The notes beneath the pieces are model-generated. The model was not told where the DNA came from and made no database searches. It worked only from the letters and a program-made list of their open reading frames with translations. The translations under genes and the position numbers were made by a program. Source: Mesorhizobium muleiense (GTDB lineage Bacteria > Pseudomonadota > Alphaproteobacteria > Rhizobiales > Rhizobiaceae). Taken from it: 64,000 nucleotides of DNA. Positions 33,091 to 40,876 of this stretch are shown in pieces (position 1 is the first letter of the stretch; every line of letters starts with the position of its first letter). The stretch covers positions 1 to 64,000 of the forward strand of contig NZ_FNEE01000019.1 in NCBI RefSeq assembly GCF_900099905.1, written 5' to 3'.

Positions 33091-33591
33091 TCACGGCCCT
33101 GCCCGCCTGCGCCGCCGCTCATAGAGCATGACCAGGGTTTCGGCGGTCAGCGCCGGCTTCTTCTCACCTTCGATCTCAACGATGTTGGCCGCCTTCATCA
33201 GATACTGGCCGGGGCCCTTGTCCTCCATGGACAACAGCGTGATCCGCAGCCTGATGCGCGCGCCGGCCCTGACCGGCGCCAGGAACCGCACCTTGTCAAA
33301 ACCATAATTGAAGACGGCTTGCGTGTTTTCCGGCACGATGCCCATGTCGAGCGCCAGCGCGCCGATCATCGACAGCGTCAGATAGCCATGCGCGATGGTG
33401 GCGCGGAACGGGCTCTGCCGCTTCGCCCGCTCTGGATCGACATGGATCCATTGGCGGTCGCCGGTGCATTCGGCGAACTGGTCGATGCGGCTCTGGTCGA
33501 CCGTCGTCCAGTCCGACACGCCAAGCTCCTGCCCTGTCATCGTCCTGAGCTGTTCGTAGGTCGGCGGCGGCCTCAGCCGTATTTGCGTCAT
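33091..33591 (-). CDS. MaoC-type (R)-hydratase-like protein
   Basis: A 166-aa hot-dog-fold protein. The hydratase signature is present: FAECTGDRQWIHVDPERA, then SPFRATIAHGYLTLSMIGAL with the catalytic His. Enzymes of this type add water to enoyl-CoA giving (R)-3-hydroxyacyl-CoA, which can feed polyhydroxyalkanoate synthesis. The phasin-like gene 230 bases upstream on the same strand fits such a role, though no PHA synthase is in the window. Confidence 0.85.
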   Translation of the reverse strand: MTQIRLRPPPTYEQLRTMTGQELGVSDWTTVDQSRIDQFAECTGDRQWIHVDPERAKRQSPFRATIAHGYLTLSMIGALALDMGIVPENTQAVFNYGFDKVRFLAPVRAGARIRLRITLLSMEDKGPGQYLMKAANIVEIEGEKKPALTAETLVMLYERRRRRAGP

Positions 33592-33821
33592 TCCTGCTTT
33601 CCCGATCGCTTGCCCTGCCTCCGGACCACGAACCGGCCGCCTCTGTCAATTCGCTCGGTGTGTTCCGCCGCGATATCCTCGGCCGGATCGCGCCAGTGCC
33701 GGTGTAGAGCTGGCAACAGGATTATCGAGCAAAAGGAACTTTGTGCGCCTCGGCGGGACCAACACCAAGGCTTTCGCCAGCCGGGATGACGACAGAAAAG
33801 TCCAGCGGCTTGGGAAACAGC

Positions 33822-34250
33822 CTACTTCTTGTCGTAGCCGCTGCGGATTTCCTCCATCGCCTCCTTGATGCGCTCGCGCAGGATCTCGACCGATTCGGTG
33901 CCGGATTTCCTGGCCAGTTCGGCCACCTCGCCGGCATTCTTCAATGCGGTTTCGAAGGATTTCCTGGCGAACGCCGTTTGCTTGGCCATCAGCTCCCGAG
34001 GATCGCCCGGCGCCCTGTAGTCCTGTGCCATGTCGGCGATCTCGTGCAGCGTGTCCTGCAGCAGCTCGCGTTGCCTGGAGAGCATCGACGACGCTCCGGC
34101 AGCACTTGCCCTGGCCGACTTTTCGAGTGCCTCGAGGTTCTTGCGATGATGGCTGAGGATCGCCTCGACATCGACGTTCGGCAGCTTCAGGTCGCGGCCG
34201 AACCTGCCGAACATGTCGATGAAGGTGTCAGATTCCGGTCGCTTTGCCAT
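33822..34250 (-). CDS. Phasin family protein
   Basis: A 142-aa helical, amphipathic protein. After MAKRPESDTFIDMFGRFGRD come long helices (EAILSHHRKNLEALEKSARA, RQRELLQDTLHEIADMAQDY, QTAFARKSFETALKNAGEVA), the usual pattern of phasins, which coat polyhydroxyalkanoate granules. The ATG at 34250 is preceded by AGAGGA and matches the usual length; the longer frame overlaps nothing useful. The downstream (R)-hydratase-like gene supports a link to PHA storage. Confidence 0.8.
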   Translation of the reverse strand: MAKRPESDTFIDMFGRFGRDLKLPNVDVEAILSHHRKNLEALEKSARASAAGASSMLSRQRELLQDTLHEIADMAQDYRAPGDPRELMAKQTAFARKSFETALKNAGEVAELARKSGTESVEILRERIKEAMEEIRSGYDKK

Positions 34251-34345
34251 GGTGGTTTTCCTCTGTTGCTGCGAATTCGGCAGCTGAAGAGAAACAATAG
34301 AACAGCGGAGCTTCGCGGTCCATTCGGCCGCGCACACATCGCGCC

Positions 34346-35641
34346 TCAGCCGACGAGGAACAGCCGTTCCAAAGTGTGGAGCACGACGCCGGCCAGGCCG
34401 CCGATGACCATGCCGTTGAAGCGGATATATTGCAGGTCCCTGCCGATGTTCATTTCGATCAGCCTGGTCAGTTGCGCAAGGTCCCAGCGCTTGACCTGAT
34501 CGGCGATGAATTTCGAGACGCCGCTCTTCTGGCTTTCGACGAACGACGACAGCGCAACGATAAACCCCTGGTTCATGTCGGCCCTGATCTGGGCGTCACC
34601 GGCAAGATGGCGGCCGACCTCGACAAACATGTTGGCGAGATGGGCGCGGATCATCGAATTCGGCGCCTTGGCGTCGTGCTCGATGAACACACTGAGGCTT
34701 TCCCACATGTCGCCGGCCAGCGCCTTCAGCTCCGGCCGGGCGAGGAAATCACGCTTCAGTTTCTCGGCGCGCTTGGCATATTGCTTGGACGTCCTCAGCC
34801 GCTCGACGAAGCTCAGGACAAAACGGTCGAACTCGGCGCGCATCGGGTGATCGGGATCGGCCCTCACCTCGTCGAGCAGCGAACCGGCTGAGGCGACGAT
34901 CTTCTTCAGCAGATAGGCGTCGGCGCGAAACAGGTTGAACAGCGACGGCAATTCCTCGCGGATCTTCTCGCGCATCGTCGCCAGCGCCGCCTCGTCGCTC
35001 AGGAAGCGGCCGACGACCTTGGTGAATTCGTCGAACAGTCTTTGGTGGCGGCGATCATCGGTCAGCACCGACAGCAACTCGGCGGCGAGCGGCGCCAGCG
35101 GCACCTTTTCGATCTGCTCCAGCATGCGGCTGCTGACGAAGCCGCGCAGGCCGGATTGCTCGATCGCCGCCAGTGTCTGCGGCACCAGCCGGCCGACGAA
35201 ATGCGACAGATCGGCGGCGCGGTTGGGGTCGGCAAGCCAGTCGGCAACGAGCGCGGAAAAATCGACCTCGGCAAGCTTTTCGCGCACCGGTTCGGGCGCC
35301 AGGAAATTCACCTCGATGAAGCGGCCGAGATTGTCGGCGATGCGGTTCTGGTTCTCCGGGATGATCGCGGTGTGCGGGATCGGCAGGCCGAGCGGCCGTC
35401 TGAACAGCGCCACCACCGCATACCAGTCGGCCAGCCCGCCGATCGTCGCCGCCTCGGCGAAAGCGGCGACGAAACCCAGCCACGGATAGCGGCCCTCGAA
35501 CGACTTGGCCATCGCAAAGATGAGGACGCAGAGCGCGAGCGCTGCGGTGGCGACGACTTTTGTGCGCCGAAGCGCCGAAAGCTTGGCCTCCGCGTCGGCA
35601 TCGAACCGGGCGGATGCCAAAGCCGGTGATGATTGTGGCAT
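34346..35641 (-). CDS. DUF445 family membrane protein
   Basis: A 431-aa protein of a conserved family of unknown function. N-terminal helix (VVATAALALCVLIFAMA), then the family hallmark GFVAAFAEAATIGGLADWYA and VVALFRRPLGLPIPHTAII, a long helical region, and a C-terminal helix (FNGMVIGGLAGVVLHTLERL). The order helix-domain-helix suggests a large periplasmic or cytoplasmic domain anchored at both ends. It ends close to the phasin gene start on the same strand. Confidence 0.87.
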   Translation of the reverse strand: MPQSSPALASARFDADAEAKLSALRRTKVVATAALALCVLIFAMAKSFEGRYPWLGFVAAFAEAATIGGLADWYAVVALFRRPLGLPIPHTAIIPENQNRIADNLGRFIEVNFLAPEPVREKLAEVDFSALVADWLADPNRAADLSHFVGRLVPQTLAAIEQSGLRGFVSSRMLEQIEKVPLAPLAAELLSVLTDDRRHQRLFDEFTKVVGRFLSDEAALATMREKIREELPSLFNLFRADAYLLKKIVASAGSLLDEVRADPDHPMRAEFDRFVLSFVERLRTSKQYAKRAEKLKRDFLARPELKALAGDMWESLSVFIEHDAKAPNSMIRAHLANMFVEVGRHLAGDAQIRADMNQGFIVALSSFVESQKSGVSKFIADQVKRWDLAQLTRLIEMNIGRDLQYIRFNGMVIGGLAGVVLHTLERLFLVG

Positions 35642-35745
35642 GGATGAACTGCTCCTGGTCGATGTCGCGGACTTAACTTAGTGATCCGCCCACCCGAATG
35701 CGCGCCATATCAGGGTCGTGGTTTGCACGACCGCCCACACAAACA

Positions 35746-35760
35746 TGATAAAAATATTCA
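35746..35760. promoter_or_regulatory. Iron-responsive (IRO/RirA) box upstream of rirA
   Basis: TGATAAAAATATTCA fits TGA-N9-TCA, the operator bound by RirA in rhizobia. It lies about 80 bases before the rirA start, pointing to autoregulation. Confidence 0.65.
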
Positions 35761-35780
35761 ACTATCATGCGGCGCTTGTC

Positions 35781-35793
35781 TGGAATTATTCCA
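35781..35793. promoter_or_regulatory. Palindrome resembling an Irr (ICE) box upstream of rirA
   Basis: TGGAATTATTCCA is a near-perfect palindrome with the GAA-N3-TTC core of ICE boxes bound by the haem-dependent regulator Irr, although the flanks differ from the TTAGAA/TTCTAA consensus. It lies 46 bases before the rirA start. Irr repression of rirA is known in related bacteria, so the placement makes sense. Confidence 0.4.
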
Positions 35794-35839
35794 AGGTATA
35801 GGCCATATTAGGGTTGAGCTATTGCTTCGTGAGGACACA

Positions 35840-36301
35840 ATGCGGCTGACACGCCAGACCAACTACGCCATGCGCATTCTGATGTATTGCGCCGCGAATA
35901 CCGACCGGCTGAGCCGCATCCCGGAGATCGCTGCCGCCTATTCGGTGTCCGAGCTCTTTCTTTTCAAGATCCTGCAGCCTTTGGTCGAGCATGGTCTGGT
36001 CGAGACGGTGCGCGGCAGGAACGGCGGCGTCAGGCTCGGCCGGCCGGCCGAATCGATCACCCTATTCGACGTCGTGCGCGTGACCGAAGAGAGCTTCGCC
36101 ATGGCCGAATGCTTCGAGAACGACGCCGCCGAATGTCCGCTGGTCGACAGTTGCGCACTGAATTCGTCGCTGCGCGAGGCGCTCAACGCCTTCTTCGCCG
36201 TGCTCGAGCGCTATACGATCGCCGACATGGTGGCAGCGCGCCCGAACGTGCGCCACCTGCTCGGCATCGACATGCTGGTGCAAAGGGCGCCGGCCGCTTG
36301 A
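35840..36301 (+). CDS. rirA: RirA, Rrf2-family iron-responsive regulator
   Basis: A 153-aa FeS-cluster repressor of iron-uptake genes. The N-terminal winged helix (MRLTRQTNYAMRILMYCAAN, IAAAYSVSELFLFKILQPLV) and the three cluster-binding cysteines C91, C99 and C105 match RirA. GAGGA precedes the ATG at 35840. The gene sits beside the hmu haem-uptake locus, which has its own TGA-N9-TCA box, so RirA probably represses it when iron is plentiful. Confidence 0.92.
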   Translation: MRLTRQTNYAMRILMYCAANTDRLSRIPEIAAAYSVSELFLFKILQPLVEHGLVETVRGRNGGVRLGRPAESITLFDVVRVTEESFAMAECFENDAAECPLVDSCALNSSLREALNAFFAVLERYTIADMVAARPNVRHLLGIDMLVQRAPAA

Positions 36302-36338
36302 GTCGGGTCGAGCCATAGCCGAACAGCGCTTGCAACTC

Positions 36339-36492
36339 TCCCTTCTCCCCTTGTGGGAGAAGGTGGCCTCGCGAAGCGAGGTCGGATGAGGGGTGTTCCA
36401 GCTTGGCACCAACAGCGTTCCGTCCAACACCCCTCAACCGTCTTGGCGCTGCGCGCCAATCCACCTTCTCCCACAAGGGGAGAAGGAAGAAG
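36339..36492. repeat. Rhizobial intergenic mosaic repeat (RIME-like), copy 2
   Basis: Same components as 30499-30690: CTTCTCCCCTTGTGGGAGAA, GAGGGGTGTTCCAGCTTGGC, AACACCCCTCAACCG, TTGGCGCTGCGCGCCAA and CTTCTCCCACAAGGGGAGAA. The central module is shorter than in copy 1. Lies between convergent rirA and hmuV. Confidence 0.85.
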
Positions 36493-36520
36493 GGGCGGCG
36501 CCGACCTTGCCAGCTGGAAC

Positions 36521-37309
36521 TTACACCGCTGACTGCGGCAGCACGAACGGCATGTCTCCGGCCGGCAGCACGCCGACCCGCAGCCGGCAATCGAATACTT
36601 TTTCGATCAGATCGTCGCTCAGCACGTCCTGCGGTGAGCCGGTGGCGGCAAGCCTGCCGCGGTGCATGACGAAGATCCGGTCGGCATACATCGCCGTCAA
36701 ATTGAGGTCATGCAGGATCGCGACAACGCCGCCGCCCCGCCTGGCGAAATCGCGGGCGATGTTCATGATGATCAATTGGTGCTTGATGTCGAGGCTGGAA
36801 ACCGGCTCGTCGAGGAAGAGATAGCGCGGTTTGCCGTCGAGGACCGGCGCCCAGACCTGGCAGAGCACACGGGCCAACTGCACGCGCTGCTGCTCGCCGC
36901 CCGAAAGCTCCTGGTAGAAACGGCCGGCAAAGCCGTCGAGATCGACGCGCGCCAGCGCCCGTTCGGGCAGGCGCTCGTCCTCGCCGGGCAGCGCGCCCGA
37001 GCGCCCGCCGAGCAGGCCAAGCCTGACGATCTCTCGCACCGTGAACGGAAACGACAGCGTCGTCGCCTGCGGCAGCACGGCGCGCAGCATGGCTGCCTCG
37101 ACCGGCTTCATCACCGACAGGTCGCGACCGTTGATGGTGACCTCTCCCGAATAGGCAAGATCGCCGGACAGCGCCCTCAGGAAGGTCGTCTTGCCCGAAC
37201 CGTTGGGACCGACGATGGCCGCGATCTCACCGGGCCGCATGTCGAAATCGACATTGGCGACGATGCCCTTGCCGCCGATCGCCACAGAGACATCCCGCGC
37301 TTCGATCAT
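36521..37309 (-). CDS. hmuV: Haemin ABC transporter ATP-binding protein
   Basis: A 262-aa ATPase that powers haem import across the inner membrane. Walker A GPNGSGKTT, signature LSGGEQQRVQLARVL, Walker B YLFLDEPVSSLD and the switch His in AILHDLNLTAMYA are all present. ATG 37309 follows AGAGGGG; a GTG at 37324 is less likely. Last gene of hmuP-S-T-U-V on the minus strand, 25 bases after hmuU. Confidence 0.92.
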   Translation of the reverse strand: MIEARDVSVAIGGKGIVANVDFDMRPGEIAAIVGPNGSGKTTFLRALSGDLAYSGEVTINGRDLSVMKPVEAAMLRAVLPQATTLSFPFTVREIVRLGLLGGRSGALPGEDERLPERALARVDLDGFAGRFYQELSGGEQQRVQLARVLCQVWAPVLDGKPRYLFLDEPVSSLDIKHQLIIMNIARDFARRGGGVVAILHDLNLTAMYADRIFVMHRGRLAATGSPQDVLSDDLIEKVFDCRLRVGVLPAGDMPFVLPQSAV

Positions 37310-37334
37310 GCAAACCCCTCTCACAGGTCACCTC

Positions 37335-38435
37335 TCATAGGTCAATAACCCCACGCTTGCGCAGCAGGATCCAAAGGAAGAACGGCGCGCCGGCGATCGC
37401 GGTGACGATGCCGATCGGCAGCTCCGCCGGCGCCACAATGGTGCGGGCGACGGCGTCGGCCAGCAGCAGCAGGCAAGCGCCAAGCAGGGCCGAGGCCGGC
37501 AGCAGATAACGATTGTCCGGGCCGATGGCCAGGCGCAGCAGATGCGGCACGACGATGCCGACAAAGCCGATGCCGCCGCTGACGGCGACAGACGCCCCGA
37601 CCGCCGCCGAGACGCCGACGATGGCCGTGTATTTCAGCCGCTGCACCGGAATGCCGAGATGGCCGGCGGTGGCTTCGCCCAGCGCCAGCGCGTTGAGGCC
37701 GCGCGCCAGGAACGGCATCGCGGCCAACGCCAGCACGATCACCGGCCCAACGGAGCCGATTTTCTGCCAGGTCGCGCCGGCGAGCGAGCCGAGCTGCCAG
37801 AAAGTCAGGTCGCGCAACTGCCGGTCGTCGGCCATGAAGATCAGGATACCGGTCAGCGCCATGGCAAGGGCCGCCAGCGCGATGCCGGCGAGCAGCATGG
37901 TGGCGACCGAGGTTTGGCCGCGCCGGGTGGCCACCTGATAAAGCACCAATGTCGTCGCCAGCCCGCCGCAGAACGCCGCCAGCGGCAGAGCGAGTGTGCC
38001 CAGCATCGAAGTTATCGGCGCCAGCACTGTGGCGCCAAGCACGATGACGGACACCGCGCCGAGGCTCGCTCCGGCCGAAACACCGATGAGACCGGGGTCT
38101 GCCAGCGGGTTGCGGAACAGCCCCTGCATCACCGCGCCGGAGACGGCCAGTGCTGCGCCGATCAGCACACCGAGCGTGACGCGCGGCAGGCGGATGTCGT
38201 AGACGATCAGGCGGTCGCGCGCGCTCAGCGCCTCATTGCCGGGTGCTGCACCCAACAGCCAGTCGCCGACGACGCTGACGGCCGAGGCATCCGATGCGCC
38301 TGATGTCAGCGACAACAGGACGGCAACGGCAAGTCCGAGGCACAAAGCCAGGATGGCGATGCGCGCGCGCCCCGAGCGGTCGCCGTCGGATGCTGTCGCC
38401 ACAGTGCCCGCACCAGCGATCGATTGATCCACCAT
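37335..38435 (-). CDS. hmuU: Haemin ABC transporter permease
   Basis: A 366-aa FecCD-family permease with about ten membrane helices. Family motifs: RLPRVTLGVLIGAALAVSGA, QGLFRNPLADPGLIGVSAGA, GGIGFVGIVVPHLLRLAIGP near the C-terminus. It forms the membrane channel with HmuV as ATPase and HmuT as binding protein. The gene begins 11 bases after hmuT. Confidence 0.93.
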   Translation of the reverse strand: MVDQSIAGAGTVATASDGDRSGRARIAILALCLGLAVAVLLSLTSGASDASAVSVVGDWLLGAAPGNEALSARDRLIVYDIRLPRVTLGVLIGAALAVSGAVMQGLFRNPLADPGLIGVSAGASLGAVSVIVLGATVLAPITSMLGTLALPLAAFCGGLATTLVLYQVATRRGQTSVATMLLAGIALAALAMALTGILIFMADDRQLRDLTFWQLGSLAGATWQKIGSVGPVIVLALAAMPFLARGLNALALGEATAGHLGIPVQRLKYTAIVGVSAAVGASVAVSGGIGFVGIVVPHLLRLAIGPDNRYLLPASALLGACLLLLADAVARTIVAPAELPIGIVTAIAGAPFFLWILLRKRGVIDL

Positions 38436-38446
38436 CGGGCGCCCGC

Positions 38447-39349
38447 TCAGTCCGCGGCCTGCCCGCCGTAGAGCGAGGCGGCAAGGTCGCGGATGACGTC
38501 GGCGGTGCGCGGCCCGAAGCCGAGCAGATAACCGCCATCCATGCGGACCACCTTGCGCGCCGTGCCCGCCGGTGTCGACCGGATGGACGGGTTCGCGAAC
38601 AATTCGTCGTCCGACACGCCGGGACCGGCGTTGTTCATCATCAGGATCACGTCGGGCCTGGCGGTGATGACAGCCTCGTCGGACAACTGTTTGTAGCCGG
38701 AATAGCCGTCGACCGCGTTGACGCCGCCCGAAAGTCTGATGATGCCGTCGGCGGCGCTGTTGCTGCCGGAAGCGAGAATCTTGCCGCCCCGCATCGACAG
38801 CACGAACAGGACGCGCTTGCGGTCCTTGATCGAGGCGGTCTGCTTTTCGGCGGCCTTCAGCTTGGCGTCGATCTCGGCTGCCAGCGCAGCGGCCTTGGCG
38901 TCGGCGCCAAGCGCCTTGCCGACGATGCGGATCTTTTCGAGAATGCCTTCGTGGTCGTAGCGCTCGGGCACCTCGATGAACGGGATGCTCGTCTTCTTCA
39001 GCACGTCGACGGTTTCCTTCGGCCCGCTGCCGTGCAGCGCCAGGATGCCCGACGGATTGACCGACAGCACGCCTTCCGGCGACAGCTGGCGCATGTAACC
39101 GACGTCAGGCAGCTTGAGCGCCGCCTCGGGATATCGGCTGGTCGAATCGCGCGCGACCAGCCGATCCTGCTCGCCGAGGGCAAAGACAATCTCGGTGATC
39201 GAACCGCCGATGGCCGCTATCTTCGACGGGTCCGCAAAGACCTCCGTGCCTTCGGCAGCGCGGGCCGGCAGCGCGAAGGCCACGCAAAGGCACATCGTGG
39301 CCCCAAGCGCCATTCCAAAAACACGCGCCCGTTCAAGCAAAGCAGCCAT
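38447..39349 (-). CDS. hmuT: Haemin periplasmic binding protein
   Basis: A 300-aa TroA-fold binding protein with a signal peptide (ARVFGMALGATMCLCVAFAL, cleaved near ARAAEG). The TroA core is recognisable: IAAIGGSITEIVFALGEQDR, RLVARDSTSRYPEAALKLPD with the Tyr region, and ASGSNSAADGIIRLSGGVNA. It delivers haem to HmuU. ATG 39349 gives a proper signal peptide; the open frame upstream overlaps hmuS. Confidence 0.9.
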   Translation of the reverse strand: MAALLERARVFGMALGATMCLCVAFALPARAAEGTEVFADPSKIAAIGGSITEIVFALGEQDRLVARDSTSRYPEAALKLPDVGYMRQLSPEGVLSVNPSGILALHGSGPKETVDVLKKTSIPFIEVPERYDHEGILEKIRIVGKALGADAKAAALAAEIDAKLKAAEKQTASIKDRKRVLFVLSMRGGKILASGSNSAADGIIRLSGGVNAVDGYSGYKQLSDEAVITARPDVILMMNNAGPGVSDDELFANPSIRSTPAGTARKVVRMDGGYLLGFGPRTADVIRDLAASLYGGQAAD

Positions 39350-39360
39350 TGTGGTTGTCC

Positions 39361-40422
39361 TCAGGCTGCGGTCGGGCTTGGAATGCGCGGCAGGTTCTCT
39401 GCCAGAAACCGCCAGTCCTCGCGCTCGCTTTCGCCTTCGTGGCGCTTGCCGAAGAACTGGATGATCATCTTGCCGTCGGCGCCATAGGCTTCGAGAGACG
39501 TGACATGGCCATCCTTGGTCGGCTTGCGCACGGCCCAGACCTCTTGGATGTGGTCGGCCCGCAGATGCAGGTGGAAGGTCTCGTCCAGCACGTTGATCCA
39601 CGGCCCCATCGGCTTGATCGACTTGATCGGGCCCGAATGGATCTGGATGCAGCCGCTATTGCCGACAAAGCACATGATCGGCATCTCGCCCTCAGCGGCA
39701 TGATGGAACATGGCGCTGACGGCATCGTTGTCGAGCAGCCAGGCGTAATCCTGGCCAACCATGCGCAGCGCCTGGCGGCGGTCGAGCTTCAGCGTCTTCA
39801 GCATGCCGAAGAACTGATGCACGTCGGTCAGCCGGCTCCAGCGGTCGCGCAGATCGTCGACGTCAGCGGAAGCGGCGGAAGCCTTGGCCTCGCTTTCAAG
39901 CCCGCCTTCTGAAATCGAAACCGTCGACTCCTGGTTTGGCGATTCAAGTTCGGCCACCAGCTTCTGATAGGCATAGAGGTTCGACGCCGGCCGCAGATGC
40001 ACCTTGTGCACCGCCACGCCTGCTGCATCGAAGAACTGCAGGCTGCGCCTGATATCGCCGCCGTCGCGCTTTTCGACGGCAAAGCCGTGCGCCCAGGCTT
40101 TCGGGAAGATGCGCAGGTCGATGTTCTCGCCGAGCACCATGGCATTGTGGTTGCCGGTCACGACCTTGTCGTAGACGCCAATCTTCTCGTGCACGGCGCT
40201 TTCATTGCGCGTCAGCGCCATGACCTCGCCGACGGCCTCGAGGCCGGTCAAAAGATCATTGACGCGCGGCTCGACGCGGAGGACGCCGTCGCCGCAATGC
40301 GCGGCGACCAACTCGGCCTCCGAAATGCCAAGCTGGGCGGCGAGATCGCGCTCGCGCGTCTTCGGATTGTCTGCCCGCGCCCGCCGGATCTCGTGCGGCG
40401 CGGGCCTTACGCGCTGGTCCAT
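39361..40422 (-). CDS. hmuS: Haemin-degrading factor HmuS/HemS
   Basis: A 353-aa cytoplasmic haem-handling protein with two repeated halves (each with a segment like NHNAMVLGENIDLRIF or CIQIHSGPIKSIKPMG). HmuS proteins bind haem delivered by the importer and degrade or traffic it. It lies between hmuP and hmuT with gaps of about 11 bases on each side, so it is part of one transcript. AGTAGGTAA precedes the ATG. Confidence 0.92.
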   Translation of the reverse strand: MDQRVRPAPHEIRRARADNPKTRERDLAAQLGISEAELVAAHCGDGVLRVEPRVNDLLTGLEAVGEVMALTRNESAVHEKIGVYDKVVTGNHNAMVLGENIDLRIFPKAWAHGFAVEKRDGGDIRRSLQFFDAAGVAVHKVHLRPASNLYAYQKLVAELESPNQESTVSISEGGLESEAKASAASADVDDLRDRWSRLTDVHQFFGMLKTLKLDRRQALRMVGQDYAWLLDNDAVSAMFHHAAEGEMPIMCFVGNSGCIQIHSGPIKSIKPMGPWINVLDETFHLHLRADHIQEVWAVRKPTKDGHVTSLEAYGADGKMIIQFFGKRHEGESEREDWRFLAENLPRIPSPTAA

Positions 40423-40433
40423 ATTTTTATTAC

Positions 40434-40670
40434 CTACTTGTTGAGGATGAGCTTGCCCTGGCGGGTGATTTTTAGCCGGTAGAGCGCTCCGTGATGCTCG
40501 ATGCCGATCTCGTGCTCGCCCTGGAACAAGGCGTTGCTGGACAGGGTCCTCACCGTCAACGCAATCCGATCGAAACGAGCCGAATTGTCGTCGGAACGGC
40601 GGACGCGATCGCGAAAGTCATTGGGCCGAAAGTCATTGGGCCGAAAGTCCTTGGGATTGTGCGTGTTCAT
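40434..40670 (-). CDS. hmuP: Haemin uptake protein HmuP
   Basis: A 78-aa protein. The C-terminal HmuP domain reads SSNALFQGEHEIGIEHHGAL, YRLKITRQGKLILNK. In Bradyrhizobium HmuP acts with Irr as an activator of the haem operon. The N-terminus is unusual: 15-bp tandem repeats (about 40614-40653) encode DFRPN DFRPN DFR, probably from slippage. First gene of the minus-strand hmu operon, divergent from the haem receptor. Confidence 0.88.
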   Translation of the reverse strand: MNTHNPKDFRPNDFRPNDFRDRVRRSDDNSARFDRIALTVRTLSSNALFQGEHEIGIEHHGALYRLKITRQGKLILNK

Positions 40671-40742
40671 CTGGTTCGATCCCTTTCCTGGGCCGGGCCT
40701 GGTCGGCTGGGGCGGCGGTGCGTGAAATGCCGATTCATTTCT

Positions 40743-40757
40743 TGACTTGAATACTCA
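40743..40757. promoter_or_regulatory. Iron-responsive (IRO/RirA) box between hmuP and the haem receptor
   Basis: TGACTTGAATACTCA fits TGA-N9-TCA. It overlaps a TTGACT -35-like word at 40742 and lies between the divergent hmu operons, so RirA binding could repress both. It also overlaps the first possible ATG (40757) of the receptor frame, which argues that translation begins further downstream. Confidence 0.7.
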
Positions 40758-40876
40758 TGTTTACTAGTCAGTGCAATACCGGACTAGATGAGTCAAGATT
40801 TAAGAAGCCGGACACGACGAAAAATGCCGGCGCATCAAGCCGGCCAGCATCGAACCAGGATTTTTGGAGTTGGGGC

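Noticed and set aside
34346..35641. DUF445 protein as a transporter
   Set aside because: Only two membrane helices at the ends and no transporter motif; kept as unknown function.
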